64,000 nt of DNA from an uncultured Collinsella sp. (GCA_902491395.1 CABUHO010000001.1:62001-126000), one strand, 5' to 3'; shown: positions 48,539-57,758, counted from the stretch's first letter. The notes: a model not told the origin generated them from the sequence alone. Translations and numbers: made by a program.

Positions 48539-50614
48539 ATGGATATCGTCGACGGTAATAAACTCATCCGTCTCGACACGTTCGACACCGCCGTGGCGGT
48601 CGACCCCAGCGCCGAGGACGATGCCAAGCGCCGGTTTATGACGCTCATTCTTCAAACGGCCCATCGCAGCAACGGCAACATCGGCCACGTGCTGCGCGCG
48701 ACCAACACCAACGGCGAGGTCTTTGCCGTCAAGTTGCTGGCAGACAACGCCATCCTTTCCGGCCAAGCCCCCAACCGCTCCGCCGAGCAATCGGCCGCGC
48801 ACCTTGCCAATACCGCCGCTCTGTTCGAGGAGTACCGTCACCTGTGCACCGTCTCGCACCTGCGCGGGTTCCCGCGTGTCTATGGCTACGGCTCTTGCGA
48901 GGACGACCCGCTCATCCTCATGGAGTGGGTCGAGGGCACCTCGCTCAAGCAGGCGCTGCCCTTGCTTCCGCACGACGCCTCGGGCGGGCTGACCACCCAG
49001 ATGGTCGCCGCCGTCGGAAACGCCGTGCTTCGCGCGCTCTTGATGACCCAAGGCCTCGTGAATCCGGTCATCCATCGCGACCTGTCGCCTGCCAATATCA
49101 TGTTCCGCACCACCAGCCGAACGCTCGAGCAGCAGATCGCCGATTGCTCCTTTGACCCCTGCCTCATCGACATGGGCTCCGCGACCATGGCACTCGGCGA
49201 CGACACAATCACCCGACGTGCCGACATTTGGCGCTTTGCCACACCCGCATACGCCGCGCCCGAAATGCTCACGCAGGATATCGAAGGCATCGCGGCCCTT
49301 CGCCGCTCGCCCGCGATTGACGTCTATGCGCTTTCGAGCACTCTGTACCAGCTCTACAGCGGTCGTAAGCCGTTCGATGTTGAGTCGACGGGTGCCGCGG
49401 CGACCGGCTCGTTCTACCTCATAAAGACCAAGACCAAACCGGCGCCGCTCGAGCCGCGCTGCGAGGGCGACAAAGCGCTTGTCCAGATCATCATGAAAGG
49501 CATCTCGGTCGAACAGGGCGATCGCCCTACCGAGCAGCAGATGCTCGAGGTGCTCTCGACATACCTCCCCGCTGCAGAATCTGAGGGCCGCGAGGGCGCG
49601 GGCAGTGACGCCGCAATCGACATCGACTCCGGTACACACCTTAAGGTCGACGTCGCCGGCGAGCGAGCGCGAGAGATTCTAGAGCAGGCCCGGCACGATG
49701 CCATGACCCGCCGCCGCTTTATTATCGGTGGCGTTGTCGCAGCCGTTGCGGGGCTCGGCGTTATCGGGGCGGCAACCCATGGCTTTGGCATCCCCGACTA
49801 CCTGGACGGCATCCGCGGTTCACTTGACGACTACGCCTGGGATCAGCTGCAGGAGATTTCGCTCAAGATTAAGGCCGCCGAGACCCGTAGCGAGGCGCGC
49901 GAGATTGCCAAGCGCTACCACCTGCTCGACGCTGATGGGCATATCCCCTATCCGTGCACCAAGCGTGTCACGCTCACCAACGGACTGCAGGTTGGCGCGC
50001 AGCTTGTGGGCATCCGCCACGATGAGCTTCTGGACGGGACGGGCAAGGCCGGGCTGACGTTTATGTTCGACGCGGGTATTGCCGAGCGCAACGCTGCGGC
50101 TGAACCGCCGAGCGCCGGCTGGGCAGATTGCGAGCTGCGGGAATGGCTCAACGGCGACGGCCTTAAGCTGCTGCCGAACGAGTTGCGCGCACTCATCAAA
50201 TCTATCAAAAAGATCTCGAATAACGTTGGCGCCGCCAGAAGCGCTTCGTGTCTGAGCGAGTTGCCCGCAACCCTTTGGCTGCCCGCCATGGTCGAGCTGT
50301 GCGGTACGCAACCGCCCGATTCGTTTGCCAAGGACTTTCACTACCTGGCCGACATCTATAACGGCGAGGGCAAGGAGTACCAACTCTTCCGCGAGCTCAA
50401 GGTGAGTCCGTATTCCACGAACGAGACGTTGGTTCGCCAGTGGAAGGGCAAGGACACCTGTTGGTGGGAACGAACGGCGAGTCCCGACACATCGGAGAGC
50501 GAAGGCACACTCTATATGAATCGCGTGGGACACGACGGCGACGTCTTTACGTACGCAACGCCTGCGGAAAAGCCAAACAAGCTAACCTGTGTGATCCCCG
50601 GGTTCTGTATCTAG
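48539..50614 (+). CDS. Membrane Ser/Thr kinase with external DUF6273-like domain (kinase 2)
   Basis: A 691-residue kinase. K65 in VFAVKLL, HRDLSPAN (179-186), and DMG at 211-213 in place of DFG, then APEML. Lys, HRD Asp and DMG Asp are retained, so it is probably active; the DFG Phe-to-Met change is tolerated in some kinases. The Gly-rich loop is unclear (ILQTAHRSNGNIGHV). One membrane helix at about 393-414, and the outside part (about 420-691) ends in a DUF6273-like domain: WADCELREWLNGDGLKLLP and TCWWERTASPD, PGFCI. That domain would sense or bind something outside. Its N-terminal half resembles kinase 1 (both have FPRVYGYGS or FPQVYGYGS). Confidence 0.9.
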   Translation: MDIVDGNKLIRLDTFDTAVAVDPSAEDDAKRRFMTLILQTAHRSNGNIGHVLRATNTNGEVFAVKLLADNAILSGQAPNRSAEQSAAHLANTAALFEEYRHLCTVSHLRGFPRVYGYGSCEDDPLILMEWVEGTSLKQALPLLPHDASGGLTTQMVAAVGNAVLRALLMTQGLVNPVIHRDLSPANIMFRTTSRTLEQQIADCSFDPCLIDMGSATMALGDDTITRRADIWRFATPAYAAPEMLTQDIEGIAALRRSPAIDVYALSSTLYQLYSGRKPFDVESTGAAATGSFYLIKTKTKPAPLEPRCEGDKALVQIIMKGISVEQGDRPTEQQMLEVLSTYLPAAESEGREGAGSDAAIDIDSGTHLKVDVAGERAREILEQARHDAMTRRRFIIGGVVAAVAGLGVIGAATHGFGIPDYLDGIRGSLDDYAWDQLQEISLKIKAAETRSEAREIAKRYHLLDADGHIPYPCTKRVTLTNGLQVGAQLVGIRHDELLDGTGKAGLTFMFDAGIAERNAAAEPPSAGWADCELREWLNGDGLKLLPNELRALIKSIKKISNNVGAARSASCLSELPATLWLPAMVELCGTQPPDSFAKDFHYLADIYNGEGKEYQLFRELKVSPYSTNETLVRQWKGKDTCWWERTASPDTSESEGTLYMNRVGHDGDVFTYATPAEKPNKLTCVIPGFCI

Positions 50615-50656
50615 GCGGCGGGCGTCTTGCCGTGACGGGACCCCTCCCCGGCAATA

Positions 50657-50793
50657 GTCTCGATCTGTAACACTAGCTCGGCAGATACAGGTCTAGATGT
50701 TACAGATCGAGACAAACCCCAACCCTGCGAGACAACATCTCAATCTGTAACAGTAAGGGGTCAAAAACCTCTCTAGATGTTACAGATTGAGAC
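50657..50793. repeat. Hairpin-repeat array B, two units
   Basis: Two 57-nt units starting at 50657 and 50737 (step 80), with arms GTCTCGATCTGTAACA and TGTTACAGATCGAGAC or near variants and a 25-nt interior, as in array A. It lies between kinase 2 and the copA operator. The interior of the second unit contains AGGGGT...ACCTCT, which can extend the stem. Confidence 0.88.
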
Positions 50794-50871
50794 ATTAGAC
50801 TGGCTACGGTCCGCCGAACTGGCTGTCACCTCGACCAATAACAGAATGCCATACATTTTCATCTCCACTAG

Positions 50872-50888
50872 ACACCCCCAGGGGGTAT
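50872..50888 (+). promoter_or_regulatory. CsoR-type copper operator upstream of copA
   Basis: ACACCCCCAGGGGGTAT is close to the C/G-block palindrome known for CsoR operators. It lies 58 nt before copA, whose -10 may be TATAGT at 50893-50898. CsoR is encoded downstream (53794-54066), so copper should relieve repression here. Confidence 0.75.
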
Positions 50889-50946
50889 GGGTGTATAGTA
50901 TCGGCAGGTTAACAATTCCAACACCGAACCACAGAAAGGAGAAGCC

Positions 50947-53289
50947 ATGGCTCAAGATAAATTCGATGTGGGTGGCATGACATGCGCCGCCTGTCAGGCG
51001 CACGTGGACCGCGCCGTGAGCAAGCTCGACGGCGTCCAAAGCGTCGCGGTCAATCTGCTCGCCGGCTCTATGCTGGTGGACTACGACCCCGCGCAGGTCT
51101 CCCCCGACGATATCTGCACCGCCGTCGACCGCGCGGGCTACTCGGCCTCGCCCGTCGATGTGGGCACCGGTGCCGCCGGCTCAAACGGCAGTGCGCAAGC
51201 CAGGTCCGGCGCCGCCCATATGGAGTCGCCTACCAAAAAGCTGGAGGCCGCCGCCTCCGCCATGCGCACCCGCCTCATCGTCTCGATCGTATTCCTCATC
51301 CCACTGTTCTACATAGGCATGGGGCACATGCTTGGCTGGCCGCTACCCGGCATTTTCACCGACCATACCCACAGCATGACGCTCGCGCTCACCGAGCTCG
51401 TCCTGCTCATCCCCATCGTCTACGTCAACGACGCGTACTTTATCAACGGGTTTAAATCGCTCGCGCACGGCGCGCCCACCATGGACGCCCTTATTGCCGT
51501 AGGCGCCACCGCTTCCATCGCCTGGTCGCTCTACGCCATGTTCATCATGGCCGACCAGCTAGCCGCGGGTCAGGTCCACGAGGCCATGATGACAGGCATG
51601 GACAACCTGTATTTTGAGAGCGCCGGCACCATCCTGTCGCTCGTCACCGTGGGCAAATACCTCGAGACACGCAGCAAATCCAAGACCGGCGGCGCCATCG
51701 AGGCGCTCATTGACCTGGCGCCCAAGACCGCGACCGTCGTGGTCGAGGACGGTACCGAGGCCACCGTCGACGTCGACAGTATCCTTCCCGGCCAGGTCCT
51801 GCGCGTGCGTCCCGGCGAGTCCATCCCCGTCGACGGCGTGGTGCTCGAGGGCAGCTCGGCCGTGGACGAAAGTGCGCTGACCGGCGAGTCCATCCCCGTG
51901 GAGAAGACCGCCGGCGACACTGTCAACGCGGCCACCGTCAACCGCACGGGCTCGTTTACCTTCCGCGCCACGCGTGTGGGCGCCGACACGTCGCTCGCCA
52001 AGATTATCCAGCTCGTCGAGGACGCCAACGCTACCAAGGCGCCCATCGCCCGCATGGCCGACAAGGTCGCCGGCGTGTTCGTGCCCGTGGTGTTCGCAAT
52101 CTCTGCCGTAACTTTTGTGGCATGGATGGTTTTGACCGGAAGCGTCAACGAAGCGCTCACCTCCGCCGTCGCCGTGCTGGTGATCAGCTGCCCGTGCGCG
52201 CTGGGTCTGGCCACACCCGTCGCCATTATGGTCGGCACCGGCAAGGGCGCCGAGATGGGCATTCTGTTCAAGAGCGCCGAGGCGCTGGAGAATCTGCGCA
52301 GCGTGGGCACCGTGGTGCTCGACAAGACGGGCACCGTCACCCGCGGCAAGCCTGCCGTGACCGATATCGTGGTAGCCACGCGCGCTGACGGCTCGCCCGC
52401 CATGAGCGAAAAGGCGCTGCTCAAGCTGGCCGCCGCGCTGGAGCGCTCGAGCGAGCACCCGCTGGCCGAGGCGATTATGGCCGAGTGCGAAGCGCGCGGA
52501 ATTGTCGCGCGCATGGTCGAGGACTTTGCCGCCGTGCCCGGACGAGGCGTTACGGCACGCGAGGGGCAGAATGTCATCGCAGCCGGCAACGTGCGCCTGA
52601 TGGACGAGTTGGGCGTTACCGTGCCCGCGGGTCTTGCCGAGCAATATGCCGCCGAAGGCAAGACGCCGCTGTTCTTTGCCAAGAACGGCGAGCTTGTCGG
52701 CACCATCGCCGTGGCTGACGAGGTCAAAGAAACGAGTGCCGAGGCCATCGCCGCACTGCGCTCGCTTGGCGTCGACGTGCGCATGCTCACCGGCGATAAC
52801 CGCGTGACGGCCGAAGCAATCGCCCACCGTGTGGGGCTGAGCAGCGAGCAGGTCATCGCCGACGTCCTCCCCGCCGACAAGGAGCGCCACGTGCGCGAAC
52901 TGCAGGATGCGGGCGGCAAGGTCGCCATGGTGGGCGACGGCATCAACGACTCCCCCGCCCTGGCGCGCGCCGACGTGGGCCTTGCCATCGGCACCGGCGC
53001 CGACATCGCCAAAGAGGGCGCTGACGTGGTGCTCATGCGCAGCGACCTCATGGACGTCGCCCGCGCCATCGAGCTGTCGCGCGCGACGATCCGCAACATC
53101 AAGCAGGACCTGTTCTGGGCACTGTTTTACAACGGCATCGGCATTCCGCTGGCGGCGGGCGTGTTCTTCCCCCTCACCGGTTGGCAGCTCTCGCCGATGT
53201 TCGGCGCCGCGGCCATGAGCCTGTCGAGCGTGTGCGTCGTAAGCAATGCCCTGCGACTGCGAACCTTTAAATCCAAGACGGCACGCTGA
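50947..53289 (+). CDS. copA: Copper-exporting P1B-type ATPase
   Basis: A 780-residue pump that exports Cu(I). One N-terminal heavy-metal domain ([12 protein letters not shown], about 9-20). About eight membrane segments with the ion-site motif SCPCALG. Phosphorylation DKTGT, actuator TGES, SEHP(L), and [10 protein letters not shown] hinge motif all intact. The CPC motif plus the MTCAAC domain fits the Cu(I) group. The operon-type site (CsoR operator) lies upstream, and a CopZ chaperone and CsoR follow. ATG 50947 has AAAGGAG 5 nt upstream. It is followed by a large hairpin, so copZ may be transcribed separately. Confidence 0.95.
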   Translation: MAQDKFDVGGMTCAACQAHVDRAVSKLDGVQSVAVNLLAGSMLVDYDPAQVSPDDICTAVDRAGYSASPVDVGTGAAGSNGSAQARSGAAHMESPTKKLEAAASAMRTRLIVSIVFLIPLFYIGMGHMLGWPLPGIFTDHTHSMTLALTELVLLIPIVYVNDAYFINGFKSLAHGAPTMDALIAVGATASIAWSLYAMFIMADQLAAGQVHEAMMTGMDNLYFESAGTILSLVTVGKYLETRSKSKTGGAIEALIDLAPKTATVVVEDGTEATVDVDSILPGQVLRVRPGESIPVDGVVLEGSSAVDESALTGESIPVEKTAGDTVNAATVNRTGSFTFRATRVGADTSLAKIIQLVEDANATKAPIARMADKVAGVFVPVVFAISAVTFVAWMVLTGSVNEALTSAVAVLVISCPCALGLATPVAIMVGTGKGAEMGILFKSAEALENLRSVGTVVLDKTGTVTRGKPAVTDIVVATRADGSPAMSEKALLKLAAALERSSEHPLAEAIMAECEARGIVARMVEDFAAVPGRGVTAREGQNVIAAGNVRLMDELGVTVPAGLAEQYAAEGKTPLFFAKNGELVGTIAVADEVKETSAEAIAALRSLGVDVRMLTGDNRVTAEAIAHRVGLSSEQVIADVLPADKERHVRELQDAGGKVAMVGDGINDSPALARADVGLAIGTGADIAKEGADVVLMRSDLMDVARAIELSRATIRNIKQDLFWALFYNGIGIPLAAGVFFPLTGWQLSPMFGAAAMSLSSVCVVSNALRLRTFKSKTAR

Positions 53290-53371
53290 GGCACCCGACC
53301 TTGCCCCTCAAACCGTCACTCGCGTACCCAAGTACGCTTCGCTCCTCTTTCGGGGCAATCTCGGGCACCTC
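53288..53371. repeat. Nested hairpin after copA
   Basis: GAGGCACCCGACCTTGCCCC (53288-53307) pairs, with a few mismatches, with GGGGCAATCTCGGGCACCTC (53352-53371). The loop contains a second stem, GCGTAC/GTACGC. It could terminate copA or be an intergenic repeat element. The outer arms are imperfect at about four positions. Confidence 0.5.
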
Positions 53372-53440
53372 AACGCGCCTTTAAGATGACTCTGTTCACG
53401 ACTAAACTGTCAGATAACCTCAATCGATAAGGAGACAATT

Positions 53441-53662
53441 ATGAATTACACCATTAAAACGTCCGGCCTTATGTGCGGACACTGCGATGCCACTGTCGAG
53501 ACGGCGCTGCTCAACGTTGCCGGCGTGACCGATGCCGATGCCGATCACGAGACCCAGACCGTCCAGGTTGAGTGCGCCGACACCGTGACCGCCGAGCAGC
53601 TCGCCGCCGCCGTCGAGGGCGCCGGCGAGAAGTTCCACGCCCTATCCGTGACCGCCGCGTAG
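53441..53662 (+). CDS. copZ: CopZ-like copper chaperone (HMA domain)
   Basis: A 73-residue heavy-metal-associated domain. The MxCxxC site is LMCGHCDA (about 10-17), followed by the usual beta-alpha-beta order (VETALLNVAGVTDADAD, VQVECAD). It should carry Cu(I) to CopA. ATG 53441 has AAGGAG upstream. It lies between copA and csoR on the same strand. Confidence 0.9.
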   Translation: MNYTIKTSGLMCGHCDATVETALLNVAGVTDADADHETQTVQVECADTVTAEQLAAAVEGAGEKFHALSVTAA

Positions 53663-53683
53663 CGACTGTCACCTGCCCCCAGA

Positions 53684-53750
53684 AGTTGCGGTGAAATACG
53701 GACTGTTGAGCCGCCCTAGGCCTTTAAACAGTCCGTATTTCACCGCAACT
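53684..53750. repeat. 24-bp perfect inverted repeat between copZ and csoR
   Basis: Arms 53684-53707 and 53727-53750 are exact complements (starting AGTTGCGGTGAAATACGG) around a 19-nt spacer, forming a 67-nt hairpin. It has no T run on either strand, so it is not a typical terminator; it looks like a mobile intergenic repeat or a structured RNA. Confidence 0.8.
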
Positions 53751-53793
53751 GACGGGGGGTATCCGGAAGATCGACCAGAAACGAGGACTCGCC

Positions 53794-54066
53794 ATGATGG
53801 CAGATCATAAATCGGTGACCCGCATGCTCAAGACGGCACGCGGGCAGATCGACGGCATCCTGCGGATGGTCGAGGAGGACCGTTACTGCGTCGACATCTC
53901 CACGCAGCTCATGGCCACGCAGGCACTCATCGCGCGCATCAACGCCGATGTGCTCAAGGCCCATATCGAGGGCTGCGTCGCATCTGCCATCGAATCGGGA
54001 GACGAGGAGCTCAAGGCCGCCAAGCTCGCCGAAATCGAACGCGTCGTCGACAAGCTCGCCAAGTAA
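53794..54066 (+). CDS. csoR: CsoR family copper-sensing repressor
   Basis: A 90-residue helical regulator. The copper ligands of the CsoR family are visible: Cys in DRYCVDIS (C32), His in KAHIEG (H57) and Cys in GCV (C61), with the conserved VxxxLxTARGQIDGI start. It should repress copA through the operator at 50872-50888 in the absence of copper. Two ATG codons are adjacent (53794 and 53797). A C/G-rich patch (GACGGGGGGTATC, 53751-53763) just upstream may be its own operator half. Confidence 0.9.
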   Translation: MMADHKSVTRMLKTARGQIDGILRMVEEDRYCVDISTQLMATQALIARINADVLKAHIEGCVASAIESGDEELKAAKLAEIERVVDKLAK

Positions 54067-54067
54067 A

Positions 54068-54205
54068 TTGGTGCATTGGGGTCAGGTTACTTTGCACCAC
54101 CTTGGTGCATGGGGGACAGACTTGCGCCGCCACTGGTGCAATGGGGACAGGTACGTTTGCACCACCTTGGTGCAGATTAACCTGTCCCCTATGCACCAAA
54201 TGGGG
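54068..54205. repeat. GGTGCA/GGGGACAG repeat cluster
   Basis: Four related segments, three in one direction (TTGGTGCAT..GGGG.CAG..) and one reversed at 54177-54205, each framed by GGTGCA/TGCACC that can pair. They lie between csoR and a zinc-ribbon gene. A different repeat family from the 57-nt hairpins; units are 30-40 nt. Confidence 0.65.
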
Positions 54206-54244
54206 TATAAAGGCGTGCAGCATATCGAATGAAAGGTAATCTGC

Positions 54245-54718
54245 ATGGATAACTTTATGAAAGGTCGCAACGGCGCTGACGAGCTCACCATCGTGCTCGG
54301 CTTTTTCGGCATCATTCTTGCGATGATTGGATCGCTCGCACACATCCAGTGGCTCAGCTGGATTGCTATCGCCGTTATCGTGATCGGCGTGCTGCGTGGC
54401 CTGTCCAAAAACATCGACGCTCGCCGCAAGGAAAACGCCGCCTTTGTCGCCGCGACCGCGAACGTCCCCGGTCTGGGCAAGTTCGTCGCCAGCCTGGGCG
54501 GCGGCGCCGCGGCGACCAATGCCTCGCGCGCAGCCGGCGCCAGCAAAGAGGACCTGGAGCGCGCCAAGCGCACGGCCAAGAAGATGTGGAAGGGCCGCAA
54601 AACCACGGCCTATCTCAAGTGCCCCAACTGCGGCCAGATGCTCTCCGTTCCCAAGGGCAAAGGCAAGATCCGCGTCACCTGCCCCAAGTGCCACGCCAAG
54701 ATGGAAACCCGCTCCTAG
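54245..54718 (+). CDS. Membrane protein with C-terminal zinc ribbon
   Basis: A 157-residue protein. Two membrane segments (about 14-32 and 35-53), a cytoplasmic Ala/Lys-rich region, then a zinc ribbon with CPNCG and CPKCH (about 126-151). A Lys/Arg-rich region (KRTAKKMWKGRKT) precedes the ribbon and might bind nucleic acid or lipids. Function unknown. ATG 54245 has GAAAGG about 10 nt upstream. Followed by a strong terminator. Confidence 0.75.
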   Translation: MDNFMKGRNGADELTIVLGFFGIILAMIGSLAHIQWLSWIAIAVIVIGVLRGLSKNIDARRKENAAFVAATANVPGLGKFVASLGGGAAATNASRAAGASKEDLERAKRTAKKMWKGRKTTAYLKCPNCGQMLSVPKGKGKIRVTCPKCHAKMETRS

Positions 54719-54780
54719 CGCCCGCACGCTGGACAAATTAATCAGGTTTGTTTGTCCCAAATCTTAAGTATTTGTTCGAT

Positions 54781-54820
54781 AAAAAAGCCGAGGCCTCGCG
54801 CTGAGACCTCGGCTTTTTTT
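54781..54820. terminator. Bidirectional terminator between 54245 gene and amidohydrolase
   Basis: AAAAAAGCCGAGG..CCTCGGCTTTTTTT: a 7-bp GC core extended by A/T runs on both sides, so it can end transcription from either strand. Convergent genes flank it. Confidence 0.85.
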
Positions 54821-54827
54821 CATGCGT

Positions 54828-56198
54828 CTACGCTACGCCGTCGCGGGCAAGCTCCTCGGTCAGCGCCTCGGCAGGCATGGCCATAATCGAGTCGAGTTCG
54901 GCGTCCACCTCGGGGATACGCTTCACCTTCAGTTTGCGCACCAGCTCACCGCGGCACATTACGTGCATCGGCTCGCGAAGCGCCGACAGGTCATCCAGAG
55001 GATTCTCGCGCGTCACCAGGATATCGGCCGCCTTGCCGCACTCGATCGTGCCCGTCTCGTCGCCCAGGCCCAGCAGCTCGGCATTGACCTGCGTGGCGGT
55101 ATGCAGCGCATTGGCATTGCTCACGCCGACGTACTTGGCAAAGTAAGCCACCTCGCGCCACATGTCGTACTGCGTCACAAACGGGCAGCTCGAGTCCGTG
55201 CCCAGGCCCACCCTAACGCCGGCATCCAAGGCAGCGCGAGCACTCTCGATAATGCCCGAGCACACGATGTCACCGTTCTTCTTTTGCGTGTCGGTCGAAT
55301 GGGTCTTCTCCGGATCGAGCAGCACAAACGGCAGCGCTGGGCTGATTGTGCAGGTCACGCTCGATGCGCGCCCCTCGAGCTGCGTGCCTGCGGCACCGCG
55401 ATACAGCTCCAGGATCTCGGATGTCATCGGAGCACCATGCTCGATCGTGTCGACGCCCGCTTGAAGCGCGGCCTTCACGCCCTCGGTGCTCTCGACATGG
55501 GCCATAACCGGAAGGCCGACCTCGTGCGCCGCCTTGCACGCCGCCGCGGCGACATCGACCGGCATGCGCAGCACACCCGGCTCGCCCACCTCGGTCGCGT
55601 CGAACACGCCACCCGTCACGAACAACTTGATGACGTCGGCGCCGCGCGCATACAGGTCGCGCACCTGCTCGGCTGCCTCGGCGGGAGTATTGGCCACCTG
55701 TGCGAACAGACCCGCGCCGTGGCCGCCCGGCACTGTAACACCCGTACCCGGCGCCACCAGGCGCGGACCCTGATACTTGCCGGCGTCGATGGCATCGCGC
55801 ACGGCGATATCGGCAAACAGCGGGTCACCTGCGCCGCGTACCGTGGTCACGCCGCTCGCCAGCTGCTGCTGGGCGCTGCCCTTGAGGATATGACGAACGA
55901 TGGCGCGGCCCACGGGATTATCGAGCTTCTTCATGAGCGTGCCCGCATCGCCCGCCGAGACCGGCTTGCCCGATCCGCACAGATGCACGTGCATGTTGAT
56001 AAGGCCCGGCATGAGATACGCGCCGCCCAGGTCGATGACCTCGGCACCCGCTGGTGCCTGCGCCACGGCACTCGGGCCGATCCACGTGATGACGCCGCGT
56101 TCAACAGCCACGGCCATATCGGACTGCGGCTCCATATGCTCCGAGCCATCCAGAATAGTCGCATTGATAAACAACGTGGGACGATCGGCTGACGCCAT
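54828..56198 (-). CDS. Amidohydrolase family protein (imidazolonepropionase-like)
   Basis: A 456-residue metal-dependent hydrolase. Motifs: MPGLINMHVHLCG (HxH metal site, about 66-78), KLFVTGG (Lys), VMAHVEST and TIEHGAP (later His ligands), GLGTDSSCPF (Asp). It belongs to the prolidase/imidazolonepropionase-like amidohydrolases; the substrate could be a dipeptide or a cyclic amide. No signal peptide, so cytoplasmic. I start at the ATG 56198 after GGAGGGGAG; the longer frame to 56357 has low-quality sequence. Monocistronic. Confidence 0.88.
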   Translation of the reverse strand: MASADRPTLFINATILDGSEHMEPQSDMAVAVERGVITWIGPSAVAQAPAGAEVIDLGGAYLMPGLINMHVHLCGSGKPVSAGDAGTLMKKLDNPVGRAIVRHILKGSAQQQLASGVTTVRGAGDPLFADIAVRDAIDAGKYQGPRLVAPGTGVTVPGGHGAGLFAQVANTPAEAAEQVRDLYARGADVIKLFVTGGVFDATEVGEPGVLRMPVDVAAAACKAAHEVGLPVMAHVESTEGVKAALQAGVDTIEHGAPMTSEILELYRGAAGTQLEGRASSVTCTISPALPFVLLDPEKTHSTDTQKKNGDIVCSGIIESARAALDAGVRVGLGTDSSCPFVTQYDMWREVAYFAKYVGVSNANALHTATQVNAELLGLGDETGTIECGKAADILVTRENPLDDLSALREPMHVMCRGELVRKLKVKRIPEVDAELDSIMAMPAEALTEELARDGVA

Positions 56199-56355
56199 AT
56201 CGGGCTCCCCTCCCTCGATTAACATGAACATTTGTCCATTATCGCCCAGCGCGGCAGGATCGCTGCGGACATATCGGTTAACGGAGAAAAGAGGGGGCGC
56301 AGGGATGGGCGCGGACGATACGGCTCCACCCCAGCCGTGACCGCGACCACGAAAC

Positions 56356-56654
56356 ATCTCGATCCGTAACAGGAATACCGGGTTTTGCCCTCCAGATGTT
56401 ACAGAACAAGATCTTTCGGCAGCGGTCCAACCCTTTGTCTCGATCTGTAACAGGTAAACCGGTTTTCAGCCGCCAGGTGTTACGGATTGAGATAATTCAT
56501 CGGCAGCCAACCTTCCGTCTCGATCTGTAACAGTTACGAACCAGAATTGCCTCCAGATGTTACAAATCGAGACATTCGGACAGCCCCGTGCCCGTTCATC
56601 TCAATCTGTAACAGCTACGGCCCCAAACTGCCTCCAGGTGTTACAGATCGAGAC
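56356..56654. repeat. Hairpin-repeat array C, four units
   Basis: Four 57-nt units starting at 56356, 56437, 56517 and 56598 (steps 81, 80, 81), exactly the step pattern and total length (299 nt) of array A. Arms match the array A consensus with a few changes. The spacer after the first unit (CTTTCGGCAGCGGTCCAA) is nearly the same as that after the first unit of array D. It starts 158 nt upstream of the amidohydrolase ATG and ends 8 nt from the nuclease stop codon. Confidence 0.9.
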
Positions 56655-56662
56655 AAACCCTC

Positions 56663-57655
56663 TCAGCGCCCGTACCACTGACGCCTCCATTCCTCAGCCA
56701 GATCCGCCCGCTGCGGGATACCCGCCAGCCTCATCTTCTCGACCAACTTCCCCGGGTCTTTGAGCTCATCGAACGTAAACCGAAGCACCTTGTGCCCAAG
56801 CATTGTCAGATGGGATTCTCGCTGACGCTCTGCGACGAACGGGTCGACGAACTTCCGGCCCTCGCCGGCCTGCAGCGCATACTTCCCCTTCCCGTCCAGC
56901 TCGCCGATCACGCACGTCCCGTTCTCGAGCCGCCAGAAATAGTCGACCCGAAACACGTTGCTCGGATCAAGCGGGTCATGAAACTCCACCTGAAGCTCCG
57001 GCACCGGAAAGCCGTACGCAATAAAGAATGCTCGAAAACGAGACTCGCCGCCGTTTTCGGACAGCCCGTTCGCATACGAAGCGATCACCTGCGCCCTGCG
57101 ATACCCACGTCGACCATCGCAATCGGCGCGAAGCCGCTCACGTAACTCATCACGCGACGAACCCTTCGCCCGCAAGGCAGAATCGGCAATCGCCAGTCCA
57201 TACGAAAACGGCGCCCGTAGCAGGCAATCCTCCACCGTGCGCCAAAACGGCGTCACCCGCACACCGTCGACGCGCTCTAGCGCACCCGCCGCCTGCGGAC
57301 GCAGCAATCTGCACCCGCCGCTCAACGGCGCAGAACAGCCCGTCTTAACAAGAAAACGCGGGCCGAGCAAATCGTTCGGCACCCCCAGGCCCCACACGAG
57401 CGCCGCATCGTATCCCCAGAACGCCCAATCAGGATGAAAATCCGCAAGCCCCTTGATAGTCTGCAGCGCGCGCTCCGACGGCGTTAGCAAATCCCAATCA
57501 TGTTGAAAACAGAACAGATACGGCTCGGGCTCCGCGATATCATCGGTTCCCACATGCCGTCGCAGCCACATGAACTCGGCATTATCGTGCGTCGCAAGCA
57601 GCATGCCTTGCTCAGCCGCCTCCGTGAGCCGTGCGAGCATCTTGTTTCGTGCCAT
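56663..57655 (-). CDS. DUF559/PD-(D/E)XK-like nuclease domain protein flanked by hairpin arrays
   Basis: A 330-residue protein. N-terminal 180 residues resemble the AbiEi-like/DUF559 proteins of actinobacteria: helical, with WGYDAALVWGLGVPND and FWRTVEDCLLRAP. C-terminal part has the nuclease-type pattern: E204 (GESRFRAFF), D238 (RVDYFW), E252-x-D-x-K256 in GELDGKGKY, followed by ERQRESHLTMLGHKVLRFTFDEL. This is the layout of Vsr/DUF559 endonuclease folds; activity is not proven. Its stop is 8 nt from array C and its start 104 nt from array D, so it lies between two arrays. The start ATG at 57655 has no clear ribosome site; an in-frame start further up is possible. Confidence 0.72.
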   Translation of the reverse strand: MARNKMLARLTEAAEQGMLLATHDNAEFMWLRRHVGTDDIAEPEPYLFCFQHDWDLLTPSERALQTIKGLADFHPDWAFWGYDAALVWGLGVPNDLLGPRFLVKTGCSAPLSGGCRLLRPQAAGALERVDGVRVTPFWRTVEDCLLRAPFSYGLAIADSALRAKGSSRDELRERLRADCDGRRGYRRAQVIASYANGLSENGGESRFRAFFIAYGFPVPELQVEFHDPLDPSNVFRVDYFWRLENGTCVIGELDGKGKYALQAGEGRKFVDPFVAERQRESHLTMLGHKVLRFTFDELKDPGKLVEKMRLAGIPQRADLAEEWRRQWYGR

Positions 57656-57758
57656 AGTATTGCGAGTCGGACGCTTATGTTTGAGAACGGTACTGGACAC
57701 TTCCATCACCACCATATTTGACAAACGAACTATTACAGCCGTCGTCGCCGCGACAAAC

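Noticed and set aside
50777..50980. 67-residue frame starting inside hairpin array B (MLQIET)
   Set aside because: ATGTTACAGAT is part of the repeat arm; the same false start occurs at other arrays, and the frame crosses the copper operator.
56199..56355. Longer start for the amidohydrolase (to 56357)
   Set aside because: The added residues have no resemblance to the family and overlap the repeat array; a good ribosome site precedes 56198.
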